Positions 36,369 to 48,996 of a stretch of 64,000 nucleotides of DNA are shown here, one piece after another. This DNA comes from Gloeopeniophorella convolvens (lineage: Eukaryota; Basidiomycota; Agaricomycetes; Russulales). Positions within the stretch are counted from its first letter, which is position 1; each line of letters begins with the position of its first letter. The translations under genes were made by a program, and so were the position numbers. Where the stretch lies: assembly GCA_022496205.1 (NCBI GenBank), contig WTXD01000016.1, forward strand, positions 186,001 through 250,000, given 5' to 3'. Below the pieces are notes generated by a model, which did not search any database, was not told the origin of the DNA, and was given only the letters and a program-made list of their open reading frames with translations.

Positions 36369-38580
36369 ATGTCAACACCCTCTCGAAGTTTATTGTTCAA
36401 TATGCGAGACCGCGCCGAGCGTCTCGACAGCTTCGGCGCCTTTGCTCTTGCGGCACAGTGCAGTTTTGTTAGTGAGATCATCTTTCGAAAGCGCTTAGCT
36501 GACTGCATACTGCCAGGTCGCGTACTTGTACTTCAAGCGATTCGAGCCTCAGACCAGAAGCCAGCTGATTCCCTTGCTGCTCCTCGTACCGGGGTGTCTC
36601 TCTTACCCCTTCTCCCATGCACTATCCTCGACTTTCAGGGGCACTGCGACGGCGTTTGTATCCTACTACGGACTCATTATCCTTTACACAATCGTCTATC
36701 GCTTGTCTCCCTGGCATCCACTAGCGAAGCATCCGGGACCCGTCCTTGCGCGCGTTTCGAAGCTCTGGAGCGCGATGATCTCTGCGCAGGGGAAGCAGCA
36801 TATCTACTACAAGAATCTGCACGAGCAATACGGCGACGTTGTTCGCACTGGTATGCACCCAGCGTCTACTAGGGCCCTATGGGTGTTGATATCCTTCCTT
36901 AACAGGCCCTAATGAGCTTTCCATCCGCGATGCATCGATCATACCCTCTGTCCTTGGTCCTGGCGGTCTGGCAAAGGGACCCAGTGGGTGCTACTTCCTT
37001 AGTAGATGCTACGCCCGGCTCATGTCAACTTTCTTTTCTAGTCTGGGACAACCGGAGAGAGCCAGATGCCTTGATTGCTATCCGCGACCCTACTTTGCAT
37101 GCGCGCGCTCGGAAACCTTGGGATCGTGGATTATCATCCAGGGCGCTCAAAGACTACGAACCGCGCATAGCCAAGCGAGCGAATCAACTGGTGGAGCGGC
37201 TGGAAGATATTATTCGACGGGAAGGAAAACGCACTGGAGCAAAGAAGCCGAGTGCTGTCGTAGACATGAACGCCTGGCTGGGTTACTTCGCGTCAGTTCT
37301 TCCCCAGCTTTTCTAATCAACCAGCTAACGTGTCCTAATCCACGTAGAACTGATTTCATGGGAGACATGGCGTACGTTTAGATCTTCCTTTTTTGCAACG
37401 CAATCCAACTTGGGTTAATCTGCTTCCAGTTTCGGTGGCGGTTTTGAACTCATGGCCAATGGAGGTGACAATGAGAAGATTTGGACGACGTTGTCCATTG
37501 GACTGGCGTAAGTCACCATTATGTGCGCATCCAAGTCATCGCTCACCCGATGCCAACAATCTCAAAGTGTCGGTGCCACGGCTTCTCACGTGAACTGGAT
37601 CCTACCAGTACTGCGTCGTTTGAGCGGAAACTTGAAGCCATTATTCGAATTTGGTCAATCGCAAGTGACGCGCAGGCTAAACATGGGCGCCAACCGAAAG
37701 GATCTTTTCTACTACCTGGTAGGTGTCGGAACCTGCTTGTTTTGTTTTTTCGGTATCGACCCCATAGGCAGAGTGGAGAAGACCAGACAGAGGCCGATCG
37801 TCCCCCGTTGAGCAAGGTTATGCAGCAGGGCCTCCTCGCTATCATTGCAGGGTCGGACACAACTAGCACCACTATGACTGCAGTCATCTACTACCTGATC
37901 AGGCATCCGGCGGTCTACGAGCGCTTGCTGAAGGAAATTGACGAAGCATTTCCAACTGGTGAAGAGCCTTTGGATGCCACGCGCTTAAGCGGCCTTCAAT
38001 GGCTAAACGCATGCATGTATGTCGTTTGGCTGAGATTGACCATGGTACTCTGATACTAACTTCTTCGCAGCACCGAATCTCTACGCCTCCAGCCAGCTGT
38101 ACCTAGCGGTAGTCAGCGCTCGGTCTCTCATGAGAGAGGGCCAAGAATATTTGGGACACAGTAAGACGCCTTGCTCTTGTACTACACTCAATTCCCAGTT
38201 CTTACTCTTTGCCGCCCAGCGTTATCCCCGAACAGACACAAATCGCGATCCACACATACAGTGTCCACCGCGATCCCCGCAACTTCTACTCTCCAGACGC
38301 ATTTAAGCCAGAGCGCTGGCTAGCCGGGGACTCACCTGATGGCGCGCACAACCCGACCGCATTCTTCCCGTTCTCGCTCGGCCCGACAGCATGCGTTGGT
38401 AAGAACCTTGCGTTGATGGAGATGCGCATGGTCGTCTGCTTGCTCTTGCGGCGCTTCCGGTTCTCTGCCGCCCCAGGCATGCCGCTCGAGGACTGGGAGG
38501 ACAGCGTGAAGGACCTCTTTGTGATGTACAGGGGTCCATTCACGATCGAGATCTCTCTGCGCGAGGACAATAGGGCTTAA
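36369..38580 (+). CDS. Cytochrome P450 family B, gene B3
   Basis: The start at 36369 opens MSTPSRSLLFNMRDRAERLD; exon 2 begins VAYLYFKRFEP. Motifs in order are YRLSPWHPLAKHPGP, PNELSIRDASIIPSVLGPG, microexon 37348-37371 (TDFMGDM), FGGGFELM, AGSDTTSTTMT (I-helix), ESLRLQPAVP (ExxR, preceded by Thr instead of Asn), KPERW and the heme loop FSLGPTACVGKNLA. The heme-loop arginine is Thr. The C-terminus IEISLREDNRA is slightly longer than in B2. Frame intact to 38580. Its 3' end converges on the DUF6535 gene. Confidence 0.92.
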
Positions 38581-39187
38581 CTTAGCTCGGGCCTCATGGT
38601 GCCTCATGTGTGCCGCCGGCAGTGAATCTGGTATCACCACCACCATGTAGACCCTCTCTTACCCATGTGTACATCAATATATCTATATTGGCAAACTGTT
38701 AGGTCAGGCCGCTGACCCAGGACCGTACAAACAATGACAAACATGATTATTATTGTGACCGAATACAGAACCAACGATTAGAGTGACCAAGAGTTAAGAG
38801 CCCAATATCATTGCAAGCAAGGCAAGAGCCACCTATGATGTCGGCCGGCGCCGATATGCACGAGGCGGCGCGTCCAGAGACGGGAGATGATGATGGCGCG
38901 ACGAGCTACATGAGTCGATAGTGGCGGGGATCGCGGTAACGCCCCACATTGTAAGTTAAGTCTGGGGGCCTGTACACTACGATTTGTTAGGACGGTGGAA
39001 CGGGGAAAAGTCCTTTCGGGAGATGCACGCGAATTAGGAACGCGAAGGGTTTACAGGGTGTTCTAGTAGGGGGAGATTGAGATGTCGGTGCGATGGCGGG
39101 GTAGGACGGAACGCAGGTTTGAACAAGGGAGAAGAAGATGACGGGAAGATGATGACTTTGCCTCGGCAGTGACGACTGCGCCCTCCT
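38581..39187. other. Convergent 3' region of P450 B3 and the DUF6535 gene
   Basis: Non-coding; nothing recognised besides presumed 3' untranslated regions. Confidence 0.5.
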
Positions 39188-41058
39188 TTAAGCATCGTCG
39201 GCGGGTGGCGTGATAAGGATTTCCGTGGTTAGATCCAATGGCGCAGGAAGTTGGTGGCTTGAGAGCGTGCACAAAGGGTACAGTGTTTCGAGGAACAGGC
39301 TTTCGCTGGAGTCATGTGTGGAAGAGGCGAATGAGGTGATTGCACGTTCGGCGTCGCTGCGCAAAGACCTGTAGACGCTGAGAAGGGAACTGAGGATCCG
39401 TTTCGCATTGTTGCTCCGACCTTGACGCATCTCTGCAGTCCGCATCGCAAGAACGAGCTCATTCCACAGACTGCAGAACGCATGTTGTAGCTCCAGTTCA
39501 ACCGTAGTTGTATCGATTTTGCGTGCCATAGAGTGCAGCTGCGTGTGCCATATCGAGCTGCCGCTGGAGGACTGGAGGAGGTCACCACGATGCGAAGCCA
39601 GCAGGTACCGAGCTAGATCCATGATATTGAGCAACCGTACATTGTCGCCGTGGCTGCGGTATTGCCTGTGGCGCGATTCTGACAGACCAAGGTGGCGTCT
39701 GACCATTTCTACCCGACGTTCGTCCCCATCACGCATATGGTGAATGACGGAAGCAAGTATTGATCGTGCGCTGTGCTCCACCATGTGGTCGGAGTCAACG
39801 CATCGGGATTTGACAAAGTCAAGGAATTCGTCGTGGACGAAGAGACCCGGGTTGTCGAACATGGCTATGTGCACGAGGATATTTCTAAGCAGGGAAAGGG
39901 GTGCTCGATGCAACACTTTGAACCAGATCGCCAGCCTCCGCCGCCTTGTGGATTCTGAGATTAGGTCTGAAGTTAGAGAACGATAAATGAACGAGATGAT
40001 CGCAGAAGAAAATCGGGTGGGCTCAATCGAATTCTCAAATACTTCACGAGGATCGTCCACAACGACAGAGTCGAGGAATCCAGGTACCCCTGCCATGAAC
40101 ATTTCTACTTCATGGTCTTCATCCAAGAAGTCGTATAGCCACGACAGTGCGCGAGCATCCAACGCATAAGAGTCCTCCCAGGCGGATTCTTCGATTTTCT
40201 TCGGCAAACCCCCCGTCAATCGCCGATGTAGGCGGAGAGACAGAAAATTGATGTCGAAACGTCTCGCCGACGGGAGAAGGTACAGTCGCAAAAGGCTTCT
40301 GAGGGTTAACCAGGTGGCCCCCACACCGGATATCCAGGCAAGTGTCGAAAGCGGCGTATTGTATGGACTGTCGGCGCGGAAGATAGGGATTAACGTGATG
40401 CACAGGTATGACCCGACGCAGATCCCGACGCACGACGCCACCGCTCCAAAGACGGTCTGGTCGATGTTGAATACAAAGATGACGAGACCGGCAAAGAAGA
40501 TGAAGACCGAGACATGCAGCATAGCGGGGAGGGCTTCGACCACCTGCGAGAGGTGCAGCTTCTCTACGCCTCGAGCCATCAATTCGCGGACTCGCGCTCG
40601 CTTGTGGGGGCTGTAGCGGGGTTGAGTGATGCGGAGGTAACGACGGGCCCACTGCTGTAGCAACGTGGCAAGCAGTGCGCAGGTAAGACTGAGGACCAAA
40701 CTGATGGACCAGAGGGTGTTGACCCAGACAGCGGATACAGGCGGGGAGAACGTGGATGGGTCAGACAGGGAAGGGGGAATAGTGATGGATGTGTTGGGGT
40801 CTGCGTTGAGCTTGTAGAGCTGTGCGAGGTAGAAGGCAGACGCGTCCTGAGAGTTCAGCTGGAGGTTCTGGATGGATGTGACGAGAAACGTTGCAACAGT
40901 GGCCGAGAACAGACCAGTCTACGCCCCCGCGCGGCGATCAGTAGGTGGGACTCGAGGGAAATATGTCAGTGACTCACAAAGACCAAGATGCCATCCGCAT
41001 CACCCTTCCAGCTCTCAGTCATCTTCTGATCCTCTTCGGCTGCCCTCTCGTTATGCAT
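39188..41058 (-). CDS. DUF6535-domain multi-pass membrane protein
   Basis: Exons 41058-40978 and 40918-39188 give 603 residues. The N-terminal region has the DUF6535 signature as I know it from mushroom genomes: a short acidic start, VFTGLFSATVATFLVTSIQN, WVNTLWSISLVLSLTCALLA, LLQQWARRYLRITQPRYSPH, the helix HLSQVVEALPAMLHVSVFIF and FNIDQTVFGAVASCVGICVG. That makes about four transmembrane segments. The remaining 400 residues are soluble, helical and without a motif I know. An additional upstream exon is possible because GFxxMH-type sequence continues in frame to an AG at about 41100. No molecular function is established for DUF6535. It sits on the opposite strand inside the P450 array. Confidence 0.85.
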
Positions 41059-41946
41059 GGTAAACAATGCACCTGAACCATCGGTAAAGCTCCCTTCTAG
41101 ATGATGTGGGAGTTAGACGTCTCGGGAGCGGGTGGAATGGCAAGGTGGTCTGGAGACGTGGTAGTAGATGTCAATGAGTAGCCCGCGAAGTTTTACTGGA
41201 GTCGACGCGCCTGCTCCTCGAGGCTGCTCTGGCGGTTGCCTTGCGTCGGAAGGTAGTGCTGCAGTAGGGGGTTGTTCCAGCATTGGACTTGTATTCAACT
41301 GGGAGTCAAGACGAGGGAGGCTAAGCTTGGGGGTGATAGATTTAGCTTGTGCTGTTTCACAGCCACCGGCGTGACTGGTGGGAGTCTGGGTTGGGACGAT
41401 GCGCTGAGCGCTTGCGAATCCGCAGTAACAGTCAAGCTTCAAGCTTCAAGTGTCTCGTCGCAACAGACCCGCGCGAGCAACGTTCACACACCCCTGATAC
41501 TTATCGGGGCTCTGCAATTCCGAGTCGATGACCGCACAGTGCCCGCCGTTCGCACGTTGGTGTTGAACGGATGACGCAAAACCGATGCGGGACTCGGACG
41601 TCCAGTGTATTCGCAGCAAACGCTGCGCGCTTGCTTGTCGCTGCGTCACGTATACAGGACTTTTACATTATCTAGGAGGCCATGATTAAAGACACATTGA
41701 TTGGGTACCACATCGGCTTGAAGCCCCGCGCGCGACACTGGCGAGCACTGGCGGCACTGGCGGAGAGGCAGCGGATGCGGGGACGGCTCGGGCACGCGCG
41801 CTGTGCGCCGCGATCTCCGATCGCACAGTGTAAGGCGGCCCTGAGGGGCCTGGCTGGGGTTTTTGAAATCTGTCCAAGCGGTCCAATCATCATCGAGCGC
41901 CTGTCCATTCGGCGAGCGCGGCAGTTCCAGCCTTTTCAATTGCGTA

Positions 41947-42027
41947 CCTCCATCGACAACTGTTCCCAGCTGTTCCCCCATCGACAATTATTCCTCCATC
42001 GACAACTGTTCCTCCATCGACAACTTC
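41947..42027. repeat. Minisatellite, unit about 18 bp (CCATCGACAACTGTTCCT)
   Basis: Four imperfect copies of CCATCGACAA followed by TGTTCC or similar, upstream of P450 B4. Confidence 0.85.
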
Positions 42028-42274
42028 TCGGTGTTCTCGATCCTCTCTGGTGGTGCACGACCCCTCTCAGCCCCTCTCTGAAGCCATCGTTCGATATGAC
42101 CATTCTCATTGACCTTCTGGCACCATCGCTCGATCATCATCGTGGTCAACGGCTGCCGGCACTAAGGGAATGCGGCAACGCACGTAACATGTGGGTGCGA
42201 AGCAATGTAAACTTTGATCGTCGGCTTCAGCACCCTGCGCACGGATGTAGAACCTCTTTCGTCCGGGGGAAAGC

Positions 42275-42282
42275 TATATAAG
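42275..42282 (+). promoter_or_regulatory. TATA box of P450 B4
   Basis: TATATAAG, a near-consensus TATA box about 69 bp before the start codon. Confidence 0.6.
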
Positions 42283-42343
42283 AATGGACCGAGATTGCAC
42301 CACGCTGGCCGTTCTCATCGCGAGCGAACCACTAAGTTTGTCG

Positions 42344-44541
42344 ATGTCGTCTCTTGACCTGTTGGGTAGCATTCGGTCTTCTCTAGCGTCCATCTCAACC
42401 CCTGGTTCGGTTGTGATAACGTCGCATTGCGGCCTGGTCAGTTTCCCCATTGACGATTGACATCTGCAGTATTTGGCTCATTCCTTTGTTCCCTAATGCA
42501 GGCTGCATATCTGTACTTCAAACGATTCGAACCTGCATCCAAGTTCCCGTTGCTCGTCCTGCTCATCCTCATACCATCGATTCTCTCATATGGCCTCGCA
42601 TCCTCCTCTGCCTCTTCTTCACAAGGGGTTGCCGCAACATTCGCTCTCTATTACACGACTATTCTCTTATCCGCCGCGACGTATCGACTATCGCCCTGGC
42701 ACCCTCTAGCAAAGTACCCTGGTCCATCTCTTGCACCGCTATCCAAACTCTGGTTAGCCGCGGTCTCTGTCGGAGGGAAGCAACACGTGAACCTCAAAAG
42801 ATTACATGAGCGTTACGGTGACGTTGTGCGTATAGGTAAGGCATGTTTCCGAGCGCACGACTATCGCCGCGCTCATATTGTATCTGTAGGCCCGAACGAT
42901 CTCTCGATCCGTGACGCATCCATCATTCCAGCAGTCCTAGGGCCTGGAGGGTTGTCAAAGGGACCGTGTAAGCATGAATCGAAATCTTCCACGATTGCAT
43001 GTCGTGTTGATTCCGCTCCGGCAACCGCAGACTGGGACAATCGAACTGAACCTGATTCGCTCATCGTTCTGCGAGATGCGGCCGAGCATGCCCGTGCCCG
43101 CAAGTCTTGGGATCGAGCATTCTCCTCAAAGGCTTTGAAGGAATACGATGTTCTTATCTCTCGGAGAGTGAGGCAGCTCGTTGACCACCTGGAGGACATG
43201 ATCAAACAGCAAAGCGGGATCACCGGGAAGCTCAGCCGTGCCATTGATGTGAGCGCTTGGATGACCTTCTTCGCGTGAGTTTTTGGGTTCTTCTAATCAG
43301 CATCATCACTGAAACGGACCACAGAACGGATTTCATGGGTGATATGGCGTGCGTTCGGCAGCTGAACTGTTCTTGCTTATATTGGAACTCATATCGTACC
43401 TAGGTTCGGCGGCGGGTTTGAACTCATGGCAGACCGAGGCGACAAGGAAAACATATACACAACCATCTCGCAAGGAATGACGTAGGTGTATCCTCCTTAC
43501 CTGTGGTTAGAATCAACGAGCGCTGATATCACGACAGGGTTACCAGCGTACTGGGACATATCTCCTGGGTCTTTCCCGTAATCAATTCTATCGCCCCAGG
43601 TGTCCAGCTACTCTCCTCGTTCGCTACCAAACAGGCCACACGAAGGCTGAAAATGGACGCGAACCGCAAGGACCTCTATTACTATCTTGTACGTTCACGT
43701 CGCCTCTTCTACCTGTGTCCCCAACGCCGAACATCTCTACCGGGCAGAGCGGAGAAGAGCTACCAGAAAAAGACCGCCCACCTCTGAGCAAGGTTGCCCA
43801 ACAAGGCGTTCTGTCCATCATCGCTGGATCCGACACGACCAGCACCATATCGACTGCGTTGATCCATTACTTGGTCACTACCCCCGCTGCATATGAGCGC
43901 CTTCAACGGGAAGTCGATGAGGCGTTTCCACACGACGAAGAGCCACTTGATGTCTCGAAGTTGGGCGAACTGGAATGGCTGAATGCTTGCATGTGAGATT
44001 CAACCCTTGATTCTTGATCTCCCTACGAGACACTGAAACATCGATGGTGCAGTAACGAGGCCATGCGGCTCCAACCGCCAGTCCCGAGCGGTACGCATAG
44101 GTACATTCCACGGGGAAATGGTCCAAGGAGGTTCGGGACGCAGTAAGCCAAAACGGTGGCCCCGATCTCATCCTGGAGCTCACCACCCACAGCGTCTTCC
44201 CGGAGCAAACACAACTTGCCATACACACGTACAGTGTCCAGCGTGACCCGCGCAACTTTTACGCCCCGGACGCCTTCGAGCCCCGGCGCTGGGTCGCAAC
44301 CGAGAAGTCGCAAGGGCCCCACAACCCTGGGGCTTTCATCCCCTTTTCGTACGGCCCGGCAGGGTGCGCCGGCAAGAACCTCGCATTGATGGAAATGCGC
44401 ATGCTGTTGTGCTGGCTCCTTCGGCGCTTCCACTTTTCTGCTATTCCGGGCACTAATCCGGGCACGTGGGAGGCGGGTCTGAAAGACCGCTTCGTGCTGG
44501 TCAGAAATCCTTTGATGCTCGATGTCTCTCTGCGCGAGTAG
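42344..44541 (+). CDS. Cytochrome P450 family B, gene B4
   Basis: The start at 42344 gives MSSLDLLGSIRSSLASISTP. Exon 2 begins AAYLYFKRFEP and includes YRLSPWHPLAKYPGP. Next come GPNDLSIRDASIIPAVLGPG, an exon starting YWDNRTEPDSL, microexon 43325-43348 (TDFMGDM), FGGGFELMADRGDKEN, I-helix AGSDTTSTIST, EAMRLQPPVP (ExxR), an EPRRW variant of the PERW motif, and heme loop FSYGPAGCAGKNLA in which Ala replaces the arginine. The frame is intact to 44541. The protein belongs with B5 and B6 rather than B2/B3, judged by the shared GDKEN and MxARPL-type C-terminal blocks (here NPLMLDVSLRE). Confidence 0.92.
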
Positions 44542-44999
44542 ACGGACGTGGTCTAGCCGCGCGCATCTGCAGACCCACGACTCGGCCCACTGAGGTTCCC
44601 GTTACTACTAAATTGAATTTGGCCTATGCAATCTCATGGACAGTCCCGCCTTTCGAAGCGCTTCCAAGTACTTATATCGCACGAATGGTTTGGAGGCAAT
44701 GCGTATCATGCATCATCGTATGTACTGTAGTGGGTCTCAATGGTGGACGGAATCAGGGAAGGAATATAGTTGTCTGTAATTCTAACTCCGCAACTCCGCA
44801 ATCTCGGGTTGCTCCGCAGCGACGGTCTCATGAGGCCTTCATCGCAGTGGGTCTTTGCCTTTCCGCACCGCTCCCACGGTCCAAAATCGGCATTCTCCGA
44901 GCCCCGACAGATTTCAAAGACCGACAATGGAAAGAGGATTTCTTAATCGTGGATATGGACGCAAATACATGTAAATACAAGCGTAGGGAAATTTTACGA

Positions 45000-46090
45000 C
45001 TGTCCCTCGTCCTCGCTCGCTCCAGTCTGCCCTCACCGCCTCCGCAACGGCGCCGCTGCGCTCTCGCAACCCCGACTTCCGCCTCGTCGCCACCGCTGTG
45101 TCACCCTATCCCACCCCTCCCCGTGCTTCCCGCCACGCCCCACGCCACTGCATCACCCTCCACCACCCCCGCCCACGCCGATTGCGTCGAGCGGAGGTGT
45201 GGTCGGTCATAGCAGGCATTGGCGCGGCGTAGAGCGCCCTGCAACTCCACACTGTTGCCGCCGCCGCCTCACATAGCTGCCTGGCAGCTGTCCAGCCTCC
45301 CGCCCTCTCCCGTCCCTGCACATGTGCCGACCCATGGTGCTAAGACCTGCAAACTGCCATTAGCCCTCAGCCACGGCGGCAACCACTTCAGCCAACCGCT
45401 CTCATGTGGGGACCTTGCAGGACGATGCGCGCGCGCAACTCGTGTTGCACCACAACAGCACCAGTGCGCTGGCACAGCAGGTCCCGCTGCGTAGTGCGAC
45501 CGCGACATGGCGCAGTGACACGCACCTCGCAAAAGTGCCGCCACCACCCCCGCGCGGTTCCGTTGACAAAAACGGTGACGGTGCGCATGTTCTCGCGTCT
45601 GCCTCCCGACTCGTCGCGACGACGACGACGACGCCGCTCCCACCTCCATCGCACGGCCTCATTCCGAGCCGGGGCAACGCGAACACGCCGCTGCCGCAAG
45701 CTCCTTCGCGCGGCGACGGCGCGGCAACATGGCGTGCCAACGCCCGCATCCCCGTTTCCCCACCGCTCTCTGACGAGCACGGCTCCGTCTTCCCGGACGA
45801 GGACGGTCGTACGGGCTGTCCTTGTATTTGACTCGCCACCCCCGCCGCTACACGATCGCACACGCGCGGCCTACGCCGTTACCCCGCGCGCCCTTGCATG
45901 CTGCGCCGAACCGCCGCCGTGCTCTAACGAGCATGGCCCCACTCCCCTGACCGAGGACGCCGTCCTCTTCCCCCCTTTCAGCGCAGGGCATGCGGCTGCT
46001 CGCGAGACGCACGGCACATTGCTATGTGCACGTCGCAAGGGCTGCGTGCGTGCCAGCTGGTGCAGTGGTGTGTGGTGCGTGTGCCCATGG
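45000..46090. repeat. C-rich low-complexity island
   Basis: Pyrimidine- and CCGCC-rich sequence with runs such as (GAC)6 near 45620. Four long overlapping frames (two per strand) of 141-254 codons cover the same bases, a composition effect rather than proof of genes. It may be the remains of a repeat element. Confidence 0.6.
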
Positions 46091-46616
46091 TTTTCTCTCT
46101 TCCCAGTACTTACCCTCCCCGCCTCAATAGTGACTTGGTCGTTTTTTCGTCATAGGAACTCGTCATAGTATATTACTCAATAAAATATGGCCCATTGTAT
46201 TTGTTAGAATAATATGTGCGGGCGGAGTTGAGATTGAAGCAGCGCACAAGCCGATCGCCGGTCCGGATCGTGGGAGTGGTGCGGAAACGACGCAACTATC
46301 GCAGTGCAAGGATGACTCTTTTCGAGAGTATCCCTGTTAGTACTCACAAGACCCTAGCATGTCTTGCCATCTCTTTTCTCGTCGGCTGGCATCTCATTGA
46401 TTTGTTGGGGCTTGCGCCATGATGGCACATTCGTCGCACGGCGGTCGTACGGGCGCCACCGATTACCGGCCAAAACACCATCTGAACTCACTGTGGCGAT
46501 GCTGGGCACTATCTCTCTACCGACCAAGGGGCCCGCTTCTCCGGAGAAAACGCCGAACCGCTGGCTGAAACATGTCTGTAGAAGACCTTTAGTACATCAC
46601 CAATTAGCAGACGCCA

Positions 46617-46628
46617 GCCGCTCCAAGA
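46617..46628 (+). promoter_or_regulatory. Shared upstream motif of P450 B5
   Basis: GCCGCTCCAAGA about 170 bp before the B5 start; the identical 12-mer occurs about 144 bp before B6. Candidate common regulatory site. Confidence 0.35.
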
Positions 46629-46797
46629 TATTGCACCTCATGGGCGCACTGCATCAACGGCCTCGTAGGCCGCTCATATGGCTTTGCCGCTGGCACAAGC
46701 ACCTTCGTACGCATCTGGCGCCTGCTCCCCTGAGGAGAAGCTACTTAAAGGCGGATTGTAGTGTGGGGCATCGATTCGCCCTGTCGAACACTACTAA

Positions 46798-48996
46798 ATG
46801 TCTTTACTATCTCCCGACCCGCTATTAGGCAACATCCAGTCTTTCCTGGCAGCCACATCCATCAGTGACGTCGCTGTGATCGTCTCTCAATTTAGTCTGG
46901 TAAGCCTCTCAACGACCTTCAATTGCCTGTTGTATCTGGCCGACGAACGACGCCCTTACAGGCGGCATACCTGTGCTTCAAGCGGTATGAGCCGAGTGCC
47001 AAGGCCCCATTATTCCTCCTCCTCCTCCTAGTCCCAAGTGCCCTCGTCTATGCTTTTGCGTTCTCCCCCCTCCCTGGCTCCCTCGTGGTCGCCGTGACGT
47101 TCGCGCTGTACTACGGACTCATACTTCTGTACGCAGCTGTGTACAGACTGTCACCCTGGCATCCACTGGCACAGTACCCCGGACCTTACCTTGCACGCCT
47201 CTCAAAGCTTTGGCTCGCTGTGGTCGCCGCCGGAGGAAGGCAGCACATCCATTACAGGATGCTGCATGAGCGCTATGGCGATATTGTTCGCGTGGGTGAG
47301 CGGAGCGCCGGAGGTCCTAGATATATTGTTCTGATGCTTGCTCCGCAAGGTCCGAATGAACTTTCTGTTCGCGATGCTTCTGCCATCTCGTCAATTCTTG
47401 GACCTGGCGGACCAGAGAAAGGACCCTGTACGCCCGCGTTGACCCGTTGAGACTGGTGTACCACGCTGATGCGAATTACTCCGGCACTTATAGACTGGGA
47501 TGGCCGCATCGATGGGGAATCTTTGGTCGTCCTACGGAATCATGCTGAGCATGCGCGCGCCCGCAAACCTTGGGACAGAGCGTTCTCTTCAAAAGCGCTG
47601 AAGGAATACGACGTCATCATCGCTAGACGAGTCCGACAACTCGCAGAGCACCTCGAGAATATGATCGACCAACAGAGGTCTCTCGGAAAAGCTTTCTGCA
47701 CAGTGGACATGAGCTCCTGGCTCAGTTTTTTTGCGTCAGTCGACGTCATCAGTCATCCGTCTTCGAGCTTCATTAGCTTCATTACTGATGCATTGTAGGA
47801 CCGATTTTATGGGTGACATGGCGTGCGTCAACAAGTTGAGTATATCTTGCCTAGACTGATTCTCATTCATCCAGCTTTGGCGGAGGATTCGAGCTCATGG
47901 CAGATCGCGGTGACAAAGAAAACGTCTGGACAACCATAATCCAAGGAGTGACGTGAGCAAGTCTTCCATGACGTGAACTGTGTTTGACTTTGAATGCAGC
48001 GCTATAGGCGTACTCGCTCACATATCTTGGTTCTTTCCCATGATCAACTCCATCGCTCCAGGTATCAAGGTCTTATCTGATTTCGGTAACAAACAAGTAG
48101 ATCGACGACTCAAGATGGACGCGAGTCGCAGGGATCTTTTCTATTACCTCGTATGTCGACACTGTGCTACACCGCTAGCTGCGAACTGACTCCCGATACA
48201 GAGCGGAGAAGACGCGCCGGAAGAGGAGCGTCCTCCCCCAGACAAAGTTGCACAGCAAGGCGTCCTTGCTATTGTTGCTGGATCGGACACGACCAGCACC
48301 GCGGCATCTGCTATACTTTATTATTTGGTGCAGAATCCGGCCGCATATGAACGCCTTCAGAACGAAATCGATGCTGCATTTCCGAGTGCCGGGGAACCTC
48401 TAGACGTCTCGAAGTTGAAGGGACTAGAATGGTTGAATGCATGCATGTAAGCTCCCATCTACCACACCATCCACGCCCGCCCGAATGCTAAGCTAAAACG
48501 CCTCTAGCAACGAGACGTTGCGAATCCAACCCCCGATTCCAAGTGGGAACTACCGATTTGTTTTCCCTGGGAATGGCCCAAGGCGCTTTGGGACGCAGTA
48601 AGACAAGCCGCTCGCCTTTCACCAGAGCGCTCACTGATTGAATCCAGTGTCATCCCGGAGCAAACACAGTTCGCCATCCATACCTACAGCGTCCAGCGTG
48701 ACTCGCGGAACTTCTACGCTCCAGACGACTTCCTTCCTCAGCGTTGGCTCGCAACCGACAAACCTGCGGGGGCTCACAACCCCAACGCTTTCATCCCATT
48801 TTCGTACGGCCCGTATGCATGCGTCGGGAAAAGCCTCGCCATGATGGAGATACGCATGCTGACGTGCTGGCTTGTCCTACACTTCCACTTTTCCGTCGTC
48901 CCAGGTACCGATGTCACTGCGTGGGAGGAGGGCCTCAAAGACCGCTTTGTGCTGTTCAGAGACCCCTTAATGCTTAATGTCTCCCTGCGAAAGTAG
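46798..48996 (+). CDS. Cytochrome P450 family B, gene B5
   Basis: The start at 46798 gives MSLLSPDPLLGNIQSFLAAT; exon 2 begins AAYLCFKRYEP. Motifs in order are YRLSPWHPLAQYPGP, GPNELSVRDASAISSILGPG, YWDGRIDGESL, microexon 47799-47822 (TDFMGDM), FGGGFELMADRGDKEN, I-helix AGSDTTSTAAS, ETLRIQPPIP (ExxR), LPQRW in place of PERW, and heme loop FSYGPYACVGKSLA with Tyr at the arginine position. The frame is intact to 48996. It is closest to B6, and the two share the SGEDAPE..ERPPPDKVAQQG block, so they are probably the youngest duplicate pair of the array. Confidence 0.92.

Larger units (their letters stand above)
41059..42343. other. Divergent intergenic region between the DUF6535 gene and P450 B4
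   Basis: Carries both promoters, possibly a first exon of the DUF6535 gene (frame open at 41113-41290 on the minus strand), an 18-bp minisatellite and a TATA box for B4. No other gene seen. Confidence 0.5.
44542..46797. other. Long intergenic region with a C-rich island
   Basis: 2.25 kb without a gene I can support. From about 45000 to 46090 the plus strand is very rich in C and poor in T/A stops, so overlapping open frames occur on both strands; none has a domain. Confidence 0.55.

Noticed and set aside
45388..46168. Four overlapping open frames of 141-254 codons in the C-rich island
   Set aside because: They overlap on both strands, are Arg/Pro/Thr-rich without any domain, and are what a stop-poor composition produces by chance.
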